NCBI GenBank assembly: GCA_963662155.1 | Contig: OY759274.1 | Location: 38,024,990-38,088,989, forward strand | Direction: 5' to 3' | Length of the DNA: 64,000 nt | Source of the DNA: Lamellibrachia columna | Lineage: Eukaryota; Annelida; Polychaeta; Sabellida; Siboglinidae | Shown here: piece by piece, positions 43,080-54,324 of the stretch | Layout of the letters: each line of letters begins with the position of its first letter | Position numbering within the stretch: position 1 is the stretch's first letter | The notes under the pieces: model-generated | What the model saw: the letters and a program-made list of their open reading frames with translations, nothing else | Database searches by the model: none | Told to the model about the DNA's origin: nothing | Translations under genes and position numbers: made by a program

Positions 43080-44663
43080 TCATAGAGGAGTCTCCTTCTT
43101 CAACGGCAGGCCGTTCGGTCGTGCCGCCTTTTTTGATGACTGCAGGCTCCTGTTGCATGATGATGGGTAGGTGTCGATTGTATCGGGCAGGTTCGACAAC
43201 TTGTTATAGTATCCATTCACGACTGCTGGCTTCGTACACTTTGGATTTGTGACGATTCCATTTCGCTTGCGCCTCGTGTCGGGTGATTTCACTTCCTGCT
43301 GTATATGCCCCATCACTATTCCGGGCTCAGACTTGGACACGTTTAGCATGCCGCGGGTGCCCGTATCAGACTGACGCTGCCAGATTGGCTCTTCCGTTGA
43401 CTTGCGACCACCTCCTCCATTCTCCATGCAAGGACTTGACCCACCACGGCGAGTCAATGACTTTACATCCTGCGCAATTTTAGCGAATGTATTCTGGAGT
43501 TCACTCAGTGGTGACACCGACACCGAATTCTCCGGACTCGGTGGTTCACTGACCGGAGAAAGAATGCGAGTCAATGATCGATTGCGATTCTTGCCGACCG
43601 AACACTGCTGAAGCTGCTGTGTAAATGACAACGCCGCAGAATCTCCGCAACCGCCACTACTTGAGCTCTGATTGGTTGATGCAGTGTTCGACGCAGTCAG
43701 GTTGCTCGATGACTTTGACGAGTTGTTTGACATGTATGATTTGCGGCGGTCATATGTTGAACTGGGTGAGTCCGTCGGTGAATTAGTGATAGTGATCAGT
43801 TGTCCATTTGCCAAAGCTGCAGCCTGCGCTAATAGCTTACTTGATACTGTCGCCTTGGCATCGGTTGCCATGGAAACAGAAACACCCGACGTCGTCGTTG
43901 ATGTGCCACTCTGCTTACCACTGACGCCATTCGTATTGCGAGCGCCGTGCTGCTCAAGGATTTTCACGACATTCATGTGCCCGCCTTTGAGTGCGACTCT
44001 GGTAGCCGTACGACTGCACTGATCGGCGTGGTTCGGATTCGCACGGAACTCGAGCAGCGAAGTGACGACTTCCTCATGACCTTCCTGCGATGCAATACAC
44101 AGCGCTGTCGCCCCCTGGTTGCAAGTGTGATCAACATTTGCACCAAAACTCAGCAGCAGCCGAACAACATTGGCATGACCTTGCCACGCAGCTGACTGAA
44201 GGGCCGTGCGGCAGTCATGATCAACACCGTCCACATTCGCGCCGTGCCTCAACAATAGTTCGACCATCTCGTAGTGGCCCTGCCACGCTGCCACGTGCAG
44301 TGGAGTGCGACCTTCATGGTCGCAACCCTCCACTTCGGCACCGTTCGCGAGCAGCACATCGACCACGTCGATCTGGTTCTCCAGTGCAAGCATGTAGAGC
44401 GTTGATCGGCCGTCCGCATCTTTGTAGTTGACGTCTGCCTGTGTCTGCAGCAGGTACTCCACAACCTCCTTATGAGACTCTAGTGCGGCCATACGTAACG
44501 CTGTCTTCCCATCGTGTGCGCGTGCCTCGATCGGTGAGCCGTACTCCACTAGTGCCCTCACGGCGTCAAGGTGACCTTCCTGCGCAGACAGCAACATCGG
44601 GATGCGGCCATCATTGTCAACTTCAGTGATTCGCGCTCCCGCCTCAATCAATAGGTCAACCAC
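43080..44663 (-). CDS. ANKRD50: ANKRD50, last coding exon (3' partial gene)
   Basis: ANKRD50 is an ankyrin-repeat protein linked to SNX27-retromer-WASH endosomal recycling. This exon encodes 527 residues, ending with TGA at 43080-43082. On its own strand the acceptor is TTTGTCTCCAG before GTGGTTGAC, phase 0. Residues 1-15 finish one ankyrin repeat and about 16-246 form seven more of 33 residues. Conserved strings include DADGRSTLYMLALENQ, TALQSAAWQGH and DHTCNQGATALCIASQEGH, which follow the order of vertebrate ANKRD50. About 247-527 is a Ser/Thr-rich tail with KRNGIVTNPK and a KKETPL terminus, both as in the vertebrate protein. ETPL is a class I PDZ ligand with Glu at -3, which SNX27 prefers. 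The N-terminal part (P-loop region and earlier repeats) lies on exons not found in the window, so the following intron must exceed 19 kb. An in-frame ATG at 44742-44744 lies in the intron and is not the start. Confidence 0.95.
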   Translation of the reverse strand: MVDLLIEAGARITEVDNDGRIPMLLSAQEGHLDAVRALVEYGSPIEARAHDGKTALRMAALESHKEVVEYLLQTQADVNYKDADGRSTLYMLALENQIDVVDVLLANGAEVEGCDHEGRTPLHVAAWQGHYEMVELLLRHGANVDGVDHDCRTALQSAAWQGHANVVRLLLSFGANVDHTCNQGATALCIASQEGHEEVVTSLLEFRANPNHADQCSRTATRVALKGGHMNVVKILEQHGARNTNGVSGKQSGTSTTTSGVSVSMATDAKATVSSKLLAQAAALANGQLITITNSPTDSPSSTYDRRKSYMSNNSSKSSSNLTASNTASTNQSSSSGGCGDSAALSFTQQLQQCSVGKNRNRSLTRILSPVSEPPSPENSVSVSPLSELQNTFAKIAQDVKSLTRRGGSSPCMENGGGGRKSTEEPIWQRQSDTGTRGMLNVSKSEPGIVMGHIQQEVKSPDTRRKRNGIVTNPKCTKPAVVNGYYNKLSNLPDTIDTYPSSCNRSLQSSKKAARPNGLPLKKETPL

Positions 44664-47600
44664 CTGGAGACAAACAAAAGAACCAGTCAATTGTGTTATT
44701 CGTCTATGGAAAGATTCGGTATACAAAATAATGCTGCATAACAAATACGTTCATAAATACATACACATATATTATATATATTAGTCAAAGTGTGAATAGA
44801 TTAGTTAATACTATTATGTATAAATACACAATACAGGCAGTATTAATTTCTTCTGTAGGACACAGTAGCCCAAAACAGAAGACTGACTACAACAGATGGA
44901 CACACCATCAGTAATATGCTGGCACGTAATTAGGCTCACAGCATAAATCTATACCAGATATTTCCATTCATAACACTGTCTAGGACTCCACTGATGTGAC
45001 AGAGTTCTCAATCACATTACAAAACCCTGGATTATTTCATTTCTCATGTTCTTAATTACACTCGGCACTCCACTAAATTGTGGTAAGAATGATGGCCTAG
45101 CAGAGGTGATGTCTAAACACTACAGACCGAACATGACAAATGTTTCTGCACACACTACTGGCCATGCTACAAACACGACTATATTGTGTCCAGCAAATAG
45201 ATCAATGAAATATTTCTCTTTGCAATCAGAGAGCAGTGGTGGTTCAGTGACTGTAGTATCAGTGACTATAGTGAGTGACCACCCGTTAATTATTTGGCTG
45301 CTGTTCCAATTTCTTTGTTTATTGTCAAATTCCTAATATCGCCACATACTTCATGAATAAGTGGTATAAATTAAATCCTGTCATAGATAATCCAACAAAA
45401 AAACACCACCCTCTATCCTCCCCAAACTGAATAATTTTAATATTGCTAGGGAAATGGGTAAGCATTATATAATGACAACCATACAGTACAGTGAGTATAT
45501 TAATGGTATACACGGTACATTATATTTAATTCTTTCAACTGGTCGATTGTCTGTTAGGCTAATTTGCACATTAGTAGAAATAAAAATATTTGGGAAAGAG
45601 TTTTCATTTCAACTTCATGTACTAAACACAGGCCTGACCCTATCAACCCCAACCAAGAAGGCTACCAAACAAAAACAACAGAAATTTGCATTCATGTCAG
45701 ATACGAATGCCTGTCAGTGGTACTAGCAGCCGTAACATCATCACCGCTACTACCCAGCTCTCGGCACCCGCCTGTAATGAACATCGTTCTGTTCACTTCA
45801 ACAATCATTTCCACCGTTTACGACCCGTAAAAGTTACATAAAACACAGCGTAAAATCCAGGCCCGTCGGCCAGGACAATACATCAGTGCTTCGAGCCACC
45901 GCTCACCGGCCAGAGAAACGTGCACAAAATATCACCTCCCTTTCATCTGCTCGCCACAAATGAATTACATGCGGTTTCTAATGAGAGCTCAAGGAGAGAA
46001 CATCCGCTTAACCATAACATAAATCAGTAGCAAGATGTTTCACTTGTGTTGACTTTACTAAAGCATGTTTCCTGAGTTGCAGGCAAAGCAAATTATCACA
46101 CACTTGCCAGAGGCCATGTTGGTTAACAATAAAGACCCTCTTTCACAAATGACAACATTGTATGATCTGTCACTATATTATACTTTGTAAGTGATCAAAT
46201 ATTAAATGATGCATCCGTAGCCTCAAGAGGCAATGTTTAAAGTGCACATTCATGTTGCTAGTTTGCAATGAATGTGGGTTGAAAGATTAGTTTGCATTTT
46301 CCTGTTGGAGCCAATTTGTCAAAAATTGCTACTGCTTTTTTTGTGCTGTGTGCACATTTGTTGCAGGGGAATTTATGAAAACAGCAATGTTGTCATTTGT
46401 CATGTTGTCATCTGCAGCATAGGGACCAGCCAGTGAATCCACTTCTCAGGGATCAGGCAGTGTGGCCATCCAAGAGATCAGTCATTGTGGCCACCTGGGG
46501 ATCAGTCAATGTGGCCGACCTGGGGATCAATCATTGTGGCCCCTTACAGGTCAGTAACTGACGCACAGAGATGAATTAACTAAATAGTGTACAACAGAAA
46601 ATTAACTTATGGTTCTGTATAAACTACCTACTGTGGATCAGCAGCAGCCTTAAGGGATCATTCAGTACTTAGCAACCACTAGTGATGCATGTTTCTAACT
46701 TGTTCACAAAACGCAAAAGACAAATCAATCATTTTATCCAGCCACTGTTTTTTCAAACAGCGGCCGAGGCAAAGTTCCCAGGCGAGAGAACCATGTGAGA
46801 ACATTACGCATGGCGCACACTTCTGTGCACAACTACCAGTGAATCATCACTGAATATATGTTCGCTACGACCCAGGGGATCAACTATTATTTCCATTTTT
46901 CCCTACTCAGCAGGAGGACTTAATAATTAATAAAATAAAACAGCTGGTGTAGTGTTTTAGTAAGTAGTTAAATGCGTAATATTCGAACAGTTCCCCTGTT
47001 CCCCAGACATGATCAAATTAGATGGCATTCACAACCTTTAATTTTGAGTTCACAGGGAAAATTCCCCAAACAAAAATTCTTTCAAAACTCTGTGTAAATA
47101 AAAAAAATTGTATTCTCCATTTTCAATTCGCAAATGTTGGTTCAACAAAGTTGTTAACGAAAAAAACCCACAGGGATTTTGGTCTAAAGGGTTAATATTC
47201 ATGCACCAGGAATACGTTGCCAACAAAACTTACTGTTTTGATAATTGCCTAAATGCACACACTTCCACTATAACTGACTACAATAATTGTGAACTACATT
47301 TGTACATGGTTAGACCAGCCAATTCAAAGGAATACAGAGCTAAAAAACAGCCAACAATGAAAGCGTTCTGTCATTCACCAGTTAACTACGCATCAAAACT
47401 ACTGGGCAAAATGACGCCAACAAAAATTTTTCACTTGCCACATTCATGTGTGGACCATAACACCCCTATAGGAAATTACCCCACCACAAAACACCCTGCC
47501 TCTGATAGCGATTCATGCCTTGGGAAAACAAGCTCAAAGTGTGTGTACCCCAGGGCAAAAGTATGACAGAATCAGATAAGGTCATCACAGGACAAATCTG

Positions 47601-48095
47601 AGTTCATTCATGCAAATCCAGAGGCCTCATTTGGATGTAATCTGTGGCATGCTGTATCTATAGGTGAACCATCAGCTGTGACACACCTCAGGTGGAGTAT
47701 GACTTGCAGCTATAAGCCCAAACGAACAGTACAACATCCACGTAGAAATATAGGAAACCACAAGTTACAAAAACAATATTAAACAACTTAACAGACCCGA
47801 CAAATTACTACCTAAAGATTTTAGATAAAATAAAAAAAAAATGTTTTCAAGTTTTATTGTTCTAGTGTTTTATTTTACTAATGGGAAGATGTGCTACTGA
47901 TAAAATGGCTTGCATCTATCAATATCCACAGACAAAAACTGAAATGTCACGCTGAGCAAGCTAAATGGAGAAGTATTTATTGTCATGCCACTTGGCATTC
48001 ACACATTTCATCCATGGTTTTTATAAGCTGGAAATTATCAATGGATCACAACAGTCAGGCATTGATGCCTCAAAGGTAGAAAGTTTTCTAATCTT
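44664..48095 (-). other. ANKRD50 upstream intron, part 1
   Basis: No exon, RNA gene or long repeat recognised. Degenerate GATCAGTCA-TGTGGCC units of about 30 bp lie at 46425-46545. A 152-codon + strand open frame at 47108-47566 has no recognisable motif and is not called. Confidence 0.55.
46425..46545 (+). repeat. ~30-bp x4 degenerate tandem repeat
   Basis: Four units of the form GGGATCAGTCATTGTGGCC with a variable CACCTG-type linker. Confidence 0.7.
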
Positions 48096-48099
48096 TATC

Positions 48100-48385
48100 G
48101 TAAAATGATCTTATATAGCATAAGCTATATTATCTATTCCAACATCTTGACTACACAAATGTGTTTTAATGAATCATAATTTAAAATATAATTTGGCTGT
48201 TATCTGTTTATGAATGTCGACACTGCGGCAAAACTGCCATTCAACACTCAATGTAAACATAATAATCAAGGCAAAAATTAAACAGACAATGATTAAATTA
48301 TTTTTTTAAATCGTGATTCATCAAAATACATTTGGGCAGTCAAGATTTTAAAATAGATAGTCTATATTATAATAACATGATTTAA
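48100..48385. repeat. Fold-back repeat family FB, copy 3
   Basis: Left arm TATTCCAACATCTTGACTAC... and right arm (rc TTTTAAAATCTTGACTGCCC...) pair over about 90 bp through AAATGTGTTTTAATGAATCA and related blocks. It is the clearest copy of the family. Confidence 0.65.
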
Positions 48386-49509
48386 CAATAAAAATGATCA
48401 GATGTAGTGATTCTGAGTGTCTGGAAAATGTCACTGAGAACTCCTAGATTTCATTCACCAGCAAGTAGCAACTTGCCAAGAATCCAAAGAAATGTTCTGA
48501 CATGTTGGTTTTGGGCAGCTAACATTAAGTCATTAAATGCTAATTAAGTCACCTGACTCCAGTCAATATGTCTGCACCCTCCTGCCCTTGTAGTGATGTG
48601 GCAGTGAAGATGGATCATCTTGTGACAGAAAACCACTACATCTTCATTAAAAATTATCTGTCCTATTAATACTGCCAACCACCTTCACAAACTGGTCAAA
48701 ATAGGTAGACATTGGAAATAGGCATCAAACAGATAGTTTAAATGTAATTGGGTAATTACACAAAAAAATTACAAAAAAATTAGATTGAAAAATTGTATCA
48801 ATCCCATGCATGACTCCATCATAAACTAGTGCATTGCTACAAAAATGGCGGCCATACATGATCGAGAAAGGATGACTCACTAACAGCGTGAAATCATGCA
48901 TATGAATTTGTATTCCACATAGCAGCTGATGCCCACTCTGTGTCCACTCTAGAGTGACCAGTTGTGACCTTCAGGTATGACAAGAACTCAGCTATATATC
49001 TGCTAAATGGCACTCATTAACCGAGAATGCCACAAGGCCTCTGTATGCTGCTGGGCGAACCTGAACATCCTGAGTGGGCAGTAACTGAGCAAATGTTTCA
49101 TACATCTTCTCCTATCCATATGTTCAACACCTGGACTTGTAGGGGTGTGAGTGAAAATTATAACTTCCTACCAAAATTCTACATGTATTATTTAAATTCT
49201 TTTCCAAGATGCACACTTGTAAGACCATCCAGCTCTGTGACAATTCCTGTCCTAACTCCATCTTAACTGTCCTGAGAAACTATCTGGTGTGATTGTCCCT
49301 ACACTTATTATCTAACTGATAACTTACCCACCATCAAAGACCACCTATCTTTTCATATTGCCATTTAATAGCCCCAGGGTTGGTCTCAAAGACATGATGT
49401 GCTCTATCAACAATTACATGTTGTACATAAACCCACACCAGATATTGTAGTTTTTCTTCAGGGTTGCATTTTAAACAAATTTGTTTACCATATGAAGGTG
49501 GCTCCTATG

Positions 49510-49945
49510 CTAGCGAGCAAGCCTGGTCTTAATAGGAGTCTGTTGTTGCTCTCCTCTTTATCCCTGTAGTCCGGGGTGAGGCTGGCACCGATACTGGTCG
49601 TCGATTTTTTTCCCCTTCTTTGTCAATAGTCTAATTTCACTGCCATCTCCACAAACCGTCTCCAATCCCCCATCCCTCGATCTCGTTCTGCACTCCCCAC
49701 TCCCGCCAAATCTCTCTTCATGCAGTCCCTCCATCTCAGTCTCGGTCTTCCTCTTCTCCTTCTACCGTCCACTCTGAGCGCATCCGCTCCCTTCATCAAC
49801 TATTCCCCTTCCATTCCTTCCACATGTCCAGCCCACTTTAGCCGGCTCCTCACCAGTTTCCTCGTGAGACTCTCTCACACCAACTTCCTCCCTCAGCGCC
49901 TCTACTCTTCCCTTCGCTCCCCGACCCATATTCAACATGTATTTT
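49510..49945 (-). pseudogene. LINE 3'-end fragment (reverse-transcriptase C-terminus)
   Basis: On the reverse strand one frame reads RSRLKWAGHVEGMEGE, a TAG stop, then RVDGRRRRGRPRLRWRDC and MKRDLAGV, ending DWRRFVEMAVKLDY and a stop. The L-W-GHV, GRR--GRP--RW-D and DW motifs are typical of the C-terminus of non-LTR endonuclease-reverse transcriptases. The fragment is 5'-truncated and has an internal stop, so it is dead. It lies in the same orientation as ANKRD50. Confidence 0.8.
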
Positions 49946-49994
49946 GTTATGTAATTGTATTTACTGTAAATAATGACAGGTGTAGATAAATATG

Positions 49995-50180
49995 TATTGT
50001 ATTGTATTGTTTTACAAGATTTTACAAGATTTAACCAGACTGCGCCCCAGATGGCAACTGGACCAGGAAGCCATTTGCTAATCCATAGTCCAAACGTTGT
50101 TCATTTCTGTGTAGCTTGCATTTATCACATGTAGATCTGTCAATTTTATTTTTAAACATACACTGCCAGCATTAACACAG
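49995..50180 (+). repeat. Dispersed repeat R3, copy 2
   Basis: Matches the 12.0-12.2 kb copy block by block (CCAGATGGCAACTGGACCAG, GAAGCCATT, ATAGTCCAAACG, TTTTAAAC). It follows a short TATTG run. Confidence 0.45.
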
Positions 50181-50199
50181 ATAAAAAAGAATACAATTG

Positions 50200-51400
50200 G
50201 CAGCATGTCGTGTCCCAAGTAGCCAGTCAATGCAAAAACCATCACACCAAAGGGCAGTATCTAGGAGACTGTATAACACTCCTTATCTAGGGCAAGCAAT
50301 TCCCTTGCATTAGCATGGGATAGTTACCCTAGTTCTAGCAGGGAATTATCATAAACCTCCCTGGGCAGCCATTACATGATGATCCATTCCTGCTTCCCCT
50401 TTTCTCGAATCCCTGAACTGTTGTTTACTGGCAGCGATACTCAGACAAGCCCGCACTTTCCGCTAGACCACAGCTCATTAAATATGCATGTATCTGCCTA
50501 GAATCATCAACAAGTAAAGCACAATATGCTTGTGTGTGTGTGTGCTTCCAGGCATGCATGCATGCCCCGATGCATGTCACAAAACACCAAACAAGCCACT
50601 TGTGGCTGCCTCAAAAAGCAGCATGTTCTGTGTAGCTATCAGTGGAAATAACTGCTAAGATATTGCTCAAGTGCTTTGGCTTTAAAAAAAAGCCACTGCA
50701 CCGAAAATGCGGGTCTGTGATCCATAAAGAAAAATCTATAAAAAAGTAGAGATATCTACTGTCTGCATTTGCCTGGCTTCTTACAGGCATGTGATAGAAA
50801 GATAAAAATGCCTGTTTATGGCCTCGTTTTTGTTGTGGTTTTCTTATAACCAGCAACAGAGTCAGACCCTGCTACACAGAACCCTCTTCACCAAGTACAT
50901 TGCTACAACACACACACATCTGAGAGGACTCCCGTAAACCTAATCCAAACCCCACAGCTATCACAGCTGGCTCCCATCCACGCTGTATCACAAACACTCA
51001 CTGCCTGTGAAATAAACGTTGCAAAACAGCATGATTGTGTGAAAAAAAACACCAAGATAAGCCAAGGATGGGAAAGATGGTGGGGGTTTATCAGTACCCT
51101 GAGAAAATGCACAAACCTTAGCTCTACTGTGCAACCAACAAAAACACGCATTCCTCAGATGCGATCTTGGGGCGGGGGTAATTACAATTCACTGCTGGGA
51201 CTTTGTTGTTAAATGCCAGGGAGTAGAGAGAGTGTATTCATGCCCTGGGACTCCACTGCAAATACCACTACCCACAACATAGTAACAGGAAAGAATGTCC
51301 TATCTTAGTACAAATTACAATCAATCATGTACATGTATCTTCTGAAGCAATCGTTCCTTTTCGGGAAATACCACAAAAGCATATGTTAACAGTACATCAG
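50200..51400 (-). other. ANKRD50 upstream intron, part 2
   Basis: No gene recognised; only a short (TG)n patch near 50530 and ordinary AT-rich sequence. Confidence 0.5.
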
Positions 51401-51409
51401 AACAGTACA

Positions 51410-51815
51410 TCAGAAGTACCTTTACATGTGGTAGTACAGAAGATCTTGTTTTTTAGTATGGTAGATCCTATAGCAGAACAGATCCTGCTTTGGCAGTACA
51501 GCAGATTTTGCTTTTGTGTTACAGAAGATCCTACAGGTCACACTATAGATCTTGGCTAGGTAATACAGTACAATAATCATACCTCTACAGTACACATGAT
51601 CCTGTCTCTGCAGCACAGTAGATTATGGCATGGAAGTGTAGTAGATCATGGCATGGCAGTATAGTAGATCATGGCATGGCAGTACACATGATCCTGGCAT
51701 GACAACATGGCGGTCCAATAGACCCCGTCTCTACAGTACACTGTACAGTACAGCTAATATGATTGTAGCTCTGCAGTACACTACAGTACACTACAGTACA
51801 CTACAGTGCAGTCTT
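51410..51815 (+). repeat. Degenerate AGTACAG/GTAGATC repeat region
   Basis: Irregular short repeats: GTAGATCATGGCATGG-AGTA occurs about three times and ACTACAGTAC three times. Several CAGTACAG-AGAT units lie upstream. Confidence 0.65.
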
Positions 51816-52510
51816 ATATTATGGTATCTAGACTAATATCATCACATGATAAGATATCCCAAAGGTAAAAAAAAAACCAGTTCCATGGAGATAACGCCTG
51901 GGATATATATCCCAGATGTAAAATAAATGTATCAAGACCAAAAATATCTCACAAAGATAAGACATCATTAAGATGACCCAAGACAGTAATTTGTAATTCC
52001 AGGTGCTCTTGGATATGACTTCCTACCAATGAGCTCAGAGTAAGGCCAGCAGTGACAGTAAGAGTAAGTAATTGACAGAGCAGGTAGGACAGCTGCTATA
52101 GCCTGTTGCAGCCCTAGATACCAGTCAGTGAGCTAGCCCTGTTGCTACCTGCTATTTATAATGCCTACTACAAAAACGCACAGACTTCAGTGGGCTCTTT
52201 TTTATTACATAAAAAACACACTAAAAGGCTTTTTAAAAGTGGTTGGACGACTTCAGCCGAACCATGAAATCTCATCAACTGCAATATCTAACCAGCAGTA
52301 AGATGGTGAAGTTGTTGCAAATGCGTGCATGTTGGCACGCATACACATGCATGCCTCATTTAGCACCCAGTCTGCCGACGCCATGACAGGCTATGGTGCG
52401 AGACGTAGCAATTTTCACGTCGCCATGGTTACCTGAGTTTGGCAGCGGAACAAATCAGCACAACTTCCATCTCTCGCTAAACTGACCAGATGCATCATGT
52501 GAATAGCACT

Positions 52511-52593
52511 GCTTAGCAACTGCTGCACCTTAACAACTGCTGCACCTTAGCAACTGCTGCACCTTAACAACTGCTGTACCTTAGCAACTGCTG
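52511..52593 (+). repeat. 17-bp x5 tandem repeat
   Basis: Five units of CAACTGCTGCACCTTAG/A. Confidence 0.85.
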
Positions 52594-53622
52594 TTGCTTA
52601 TCCACAACAGTATTTTCAGAAATGGGTAATTCAAGTTTTTGTGAACTACACAAGAACTGCAAATGTAAGAGTAAAAAAAATTCTATTAAGTTACTGCACA
52701 CACAATTAATAAACGTTTTTTTTTTATAAATCTGCCATATTTTACAAAGGCAGCATTGTCTTAAACACAAATAATTGATGGAGGACAGTTTATGTGGTGC
52801 ATAAATTTATTCAATATTATTCAAAACGTATAAAGTTCAAAATAAAGCTGTACGCAAATAGATTTTATCGTGAAATGAAAGTAACAATGCCCACATTCAT
52901 AAATCCATCCTTTTGTATCCCACCCAACCACCCCAACTATCCCACAACCAAATCACCCCACCATTCAACCACTCAACAACTGAAATACAACTGTCGTTCC
53001 AACCTCCCTCTTACCATGATGTATGAGTGGGAAGATTTAGAATAAAAGGAAAATCCCAGGAGGCATCCGAGTGGGCCCACATACCACAAAAAAAGGTATT
53101 CTGCCTGATTTCACATGAAAGACTACCAGTAAATGAGATCTGTCTGAGACATTCCATGTGAAATTGGTGATTCACAAACTGGTCCAAGACACACAGAAAC
53201 GACAAGATTGAAGCCTGTCATATTCATTTAAGTACAGTATCTCAGTGACAATGTCTTGTTCCTCCGCCTACAGATATTGTGAAGCTGTCATTTTCTCTTG
53301 ACAACACCATCCATCTGTTACCCCACATCATCATAAAAGGAACCTTTACAAGATTGTTGTTAAAGGCAACATTCCATGTGCTTTTTTCCATGACTAACAA
53401 AAGCTCGCTAAAAGTATGCTTCACAAAATGATTGATAAATACCAAAACATTTTGTCTATGTGTTACTGCTGTCTTTATCAGTTACAATTACAACTAATTA
53501 TATAATCTATTACACTCAGTTACAATCAAGCCAATACCATGCATAATATTTATCTTAGCACTACATAACCACTGTTTTGCTGTGGTTATTTTTAACAAAT
53601 GTTAACAACTACAGTGGCACTA

Positions 53623-54318
53623 CAAGGCTTCATATTTGAAAACAACAGGCGAGCGATAAATCGCTCGCCTAAATATGCCAAATTAATTTAGGCGAGTGAT
53701 TTGTTAGTTGTTTTGTTTACCGTGTGGTGGCGCCACCATTTCCCATTCGGATTCTGTCGTTGTTGCCATGAAATTTTTATTGGTGCTTGTTGGCACTGAC
53801 TGACTGTACAAAGAAATAAATGTTTACTTTAGTAAAGCCCATACATTATGATTGCAATTGGTGAAACGGTTTTGAATTGCAACATGTCACCGATTACTGT
53901 AGGCCATAGCCTAGGCAAAGCCAGTGGCTGTATTTTATTCAGTTCGACATACAACATTATGTGACATTTACACATAATACAAATCGACGTTAGTCCACTC
54001 ATTTGAAATTTTTTATAAACCGTGCATCCAGCATAGCTTCGATGTCGTTCTTGCAATCTTGGTGCAGCGGGCTACGATCGCCATCGCCAATGATGGATAA
54101 TATGTGAACTCTGAATATTGGAGCCCGAACACTGCGTTATAAAGAGGAGAGACTTTCCTAGTGAATCTAATACTCAAGAAAGTACTTGTCAAGACGAACA
54201 CTTGCAGGCAGCGAGCAATTTTAACAATTGACATGAGCGATAAATCGCTCCCTAGATTATTGATTTGCGCAAGCGATAGGGAGCGAGAGCGATCACTCGC
54301 CTCAAATATGAAGCCCTG
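53623..54318. mobile_element. 696-bp hAT-like MITE
   Basis: The ends CAAGGCTTCATATTTGA and (rc) CAGGGCTTCATATTTGA match at 16 of 17. A direct repeat TGGCACTA flanks the element (53615-53622 and 54317-54324). It overlaps the right end, so the target duplication is either 8 bp or the shorter GCACTA. Inner subterminal palindromes include AGGCGAGCGAT-AA-ATCGCTCGCCT (53647-53670) and further GAGCGAT/ATCGCTC blocks near the right end. No transposase is encoded, so it is non-autonomous. Confidence 0.8.
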
Positions 54319-54324
54319 GCACTA

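Noticed and set aside
44664..44744. ATG at 44742-44744 as the ANKRD50 start
   Set aside because: The stretch before 44663 is a polypyrimidine-CAG acceptor, and the first ankyrin repeat is cut in the middle, so coding continues on upstream exons.
47108..47566. 152-codon + strand open frame in the ANKRD50 intron
   Set aside because: No family resemblance and composition like the surrounding AT-rich DNA.
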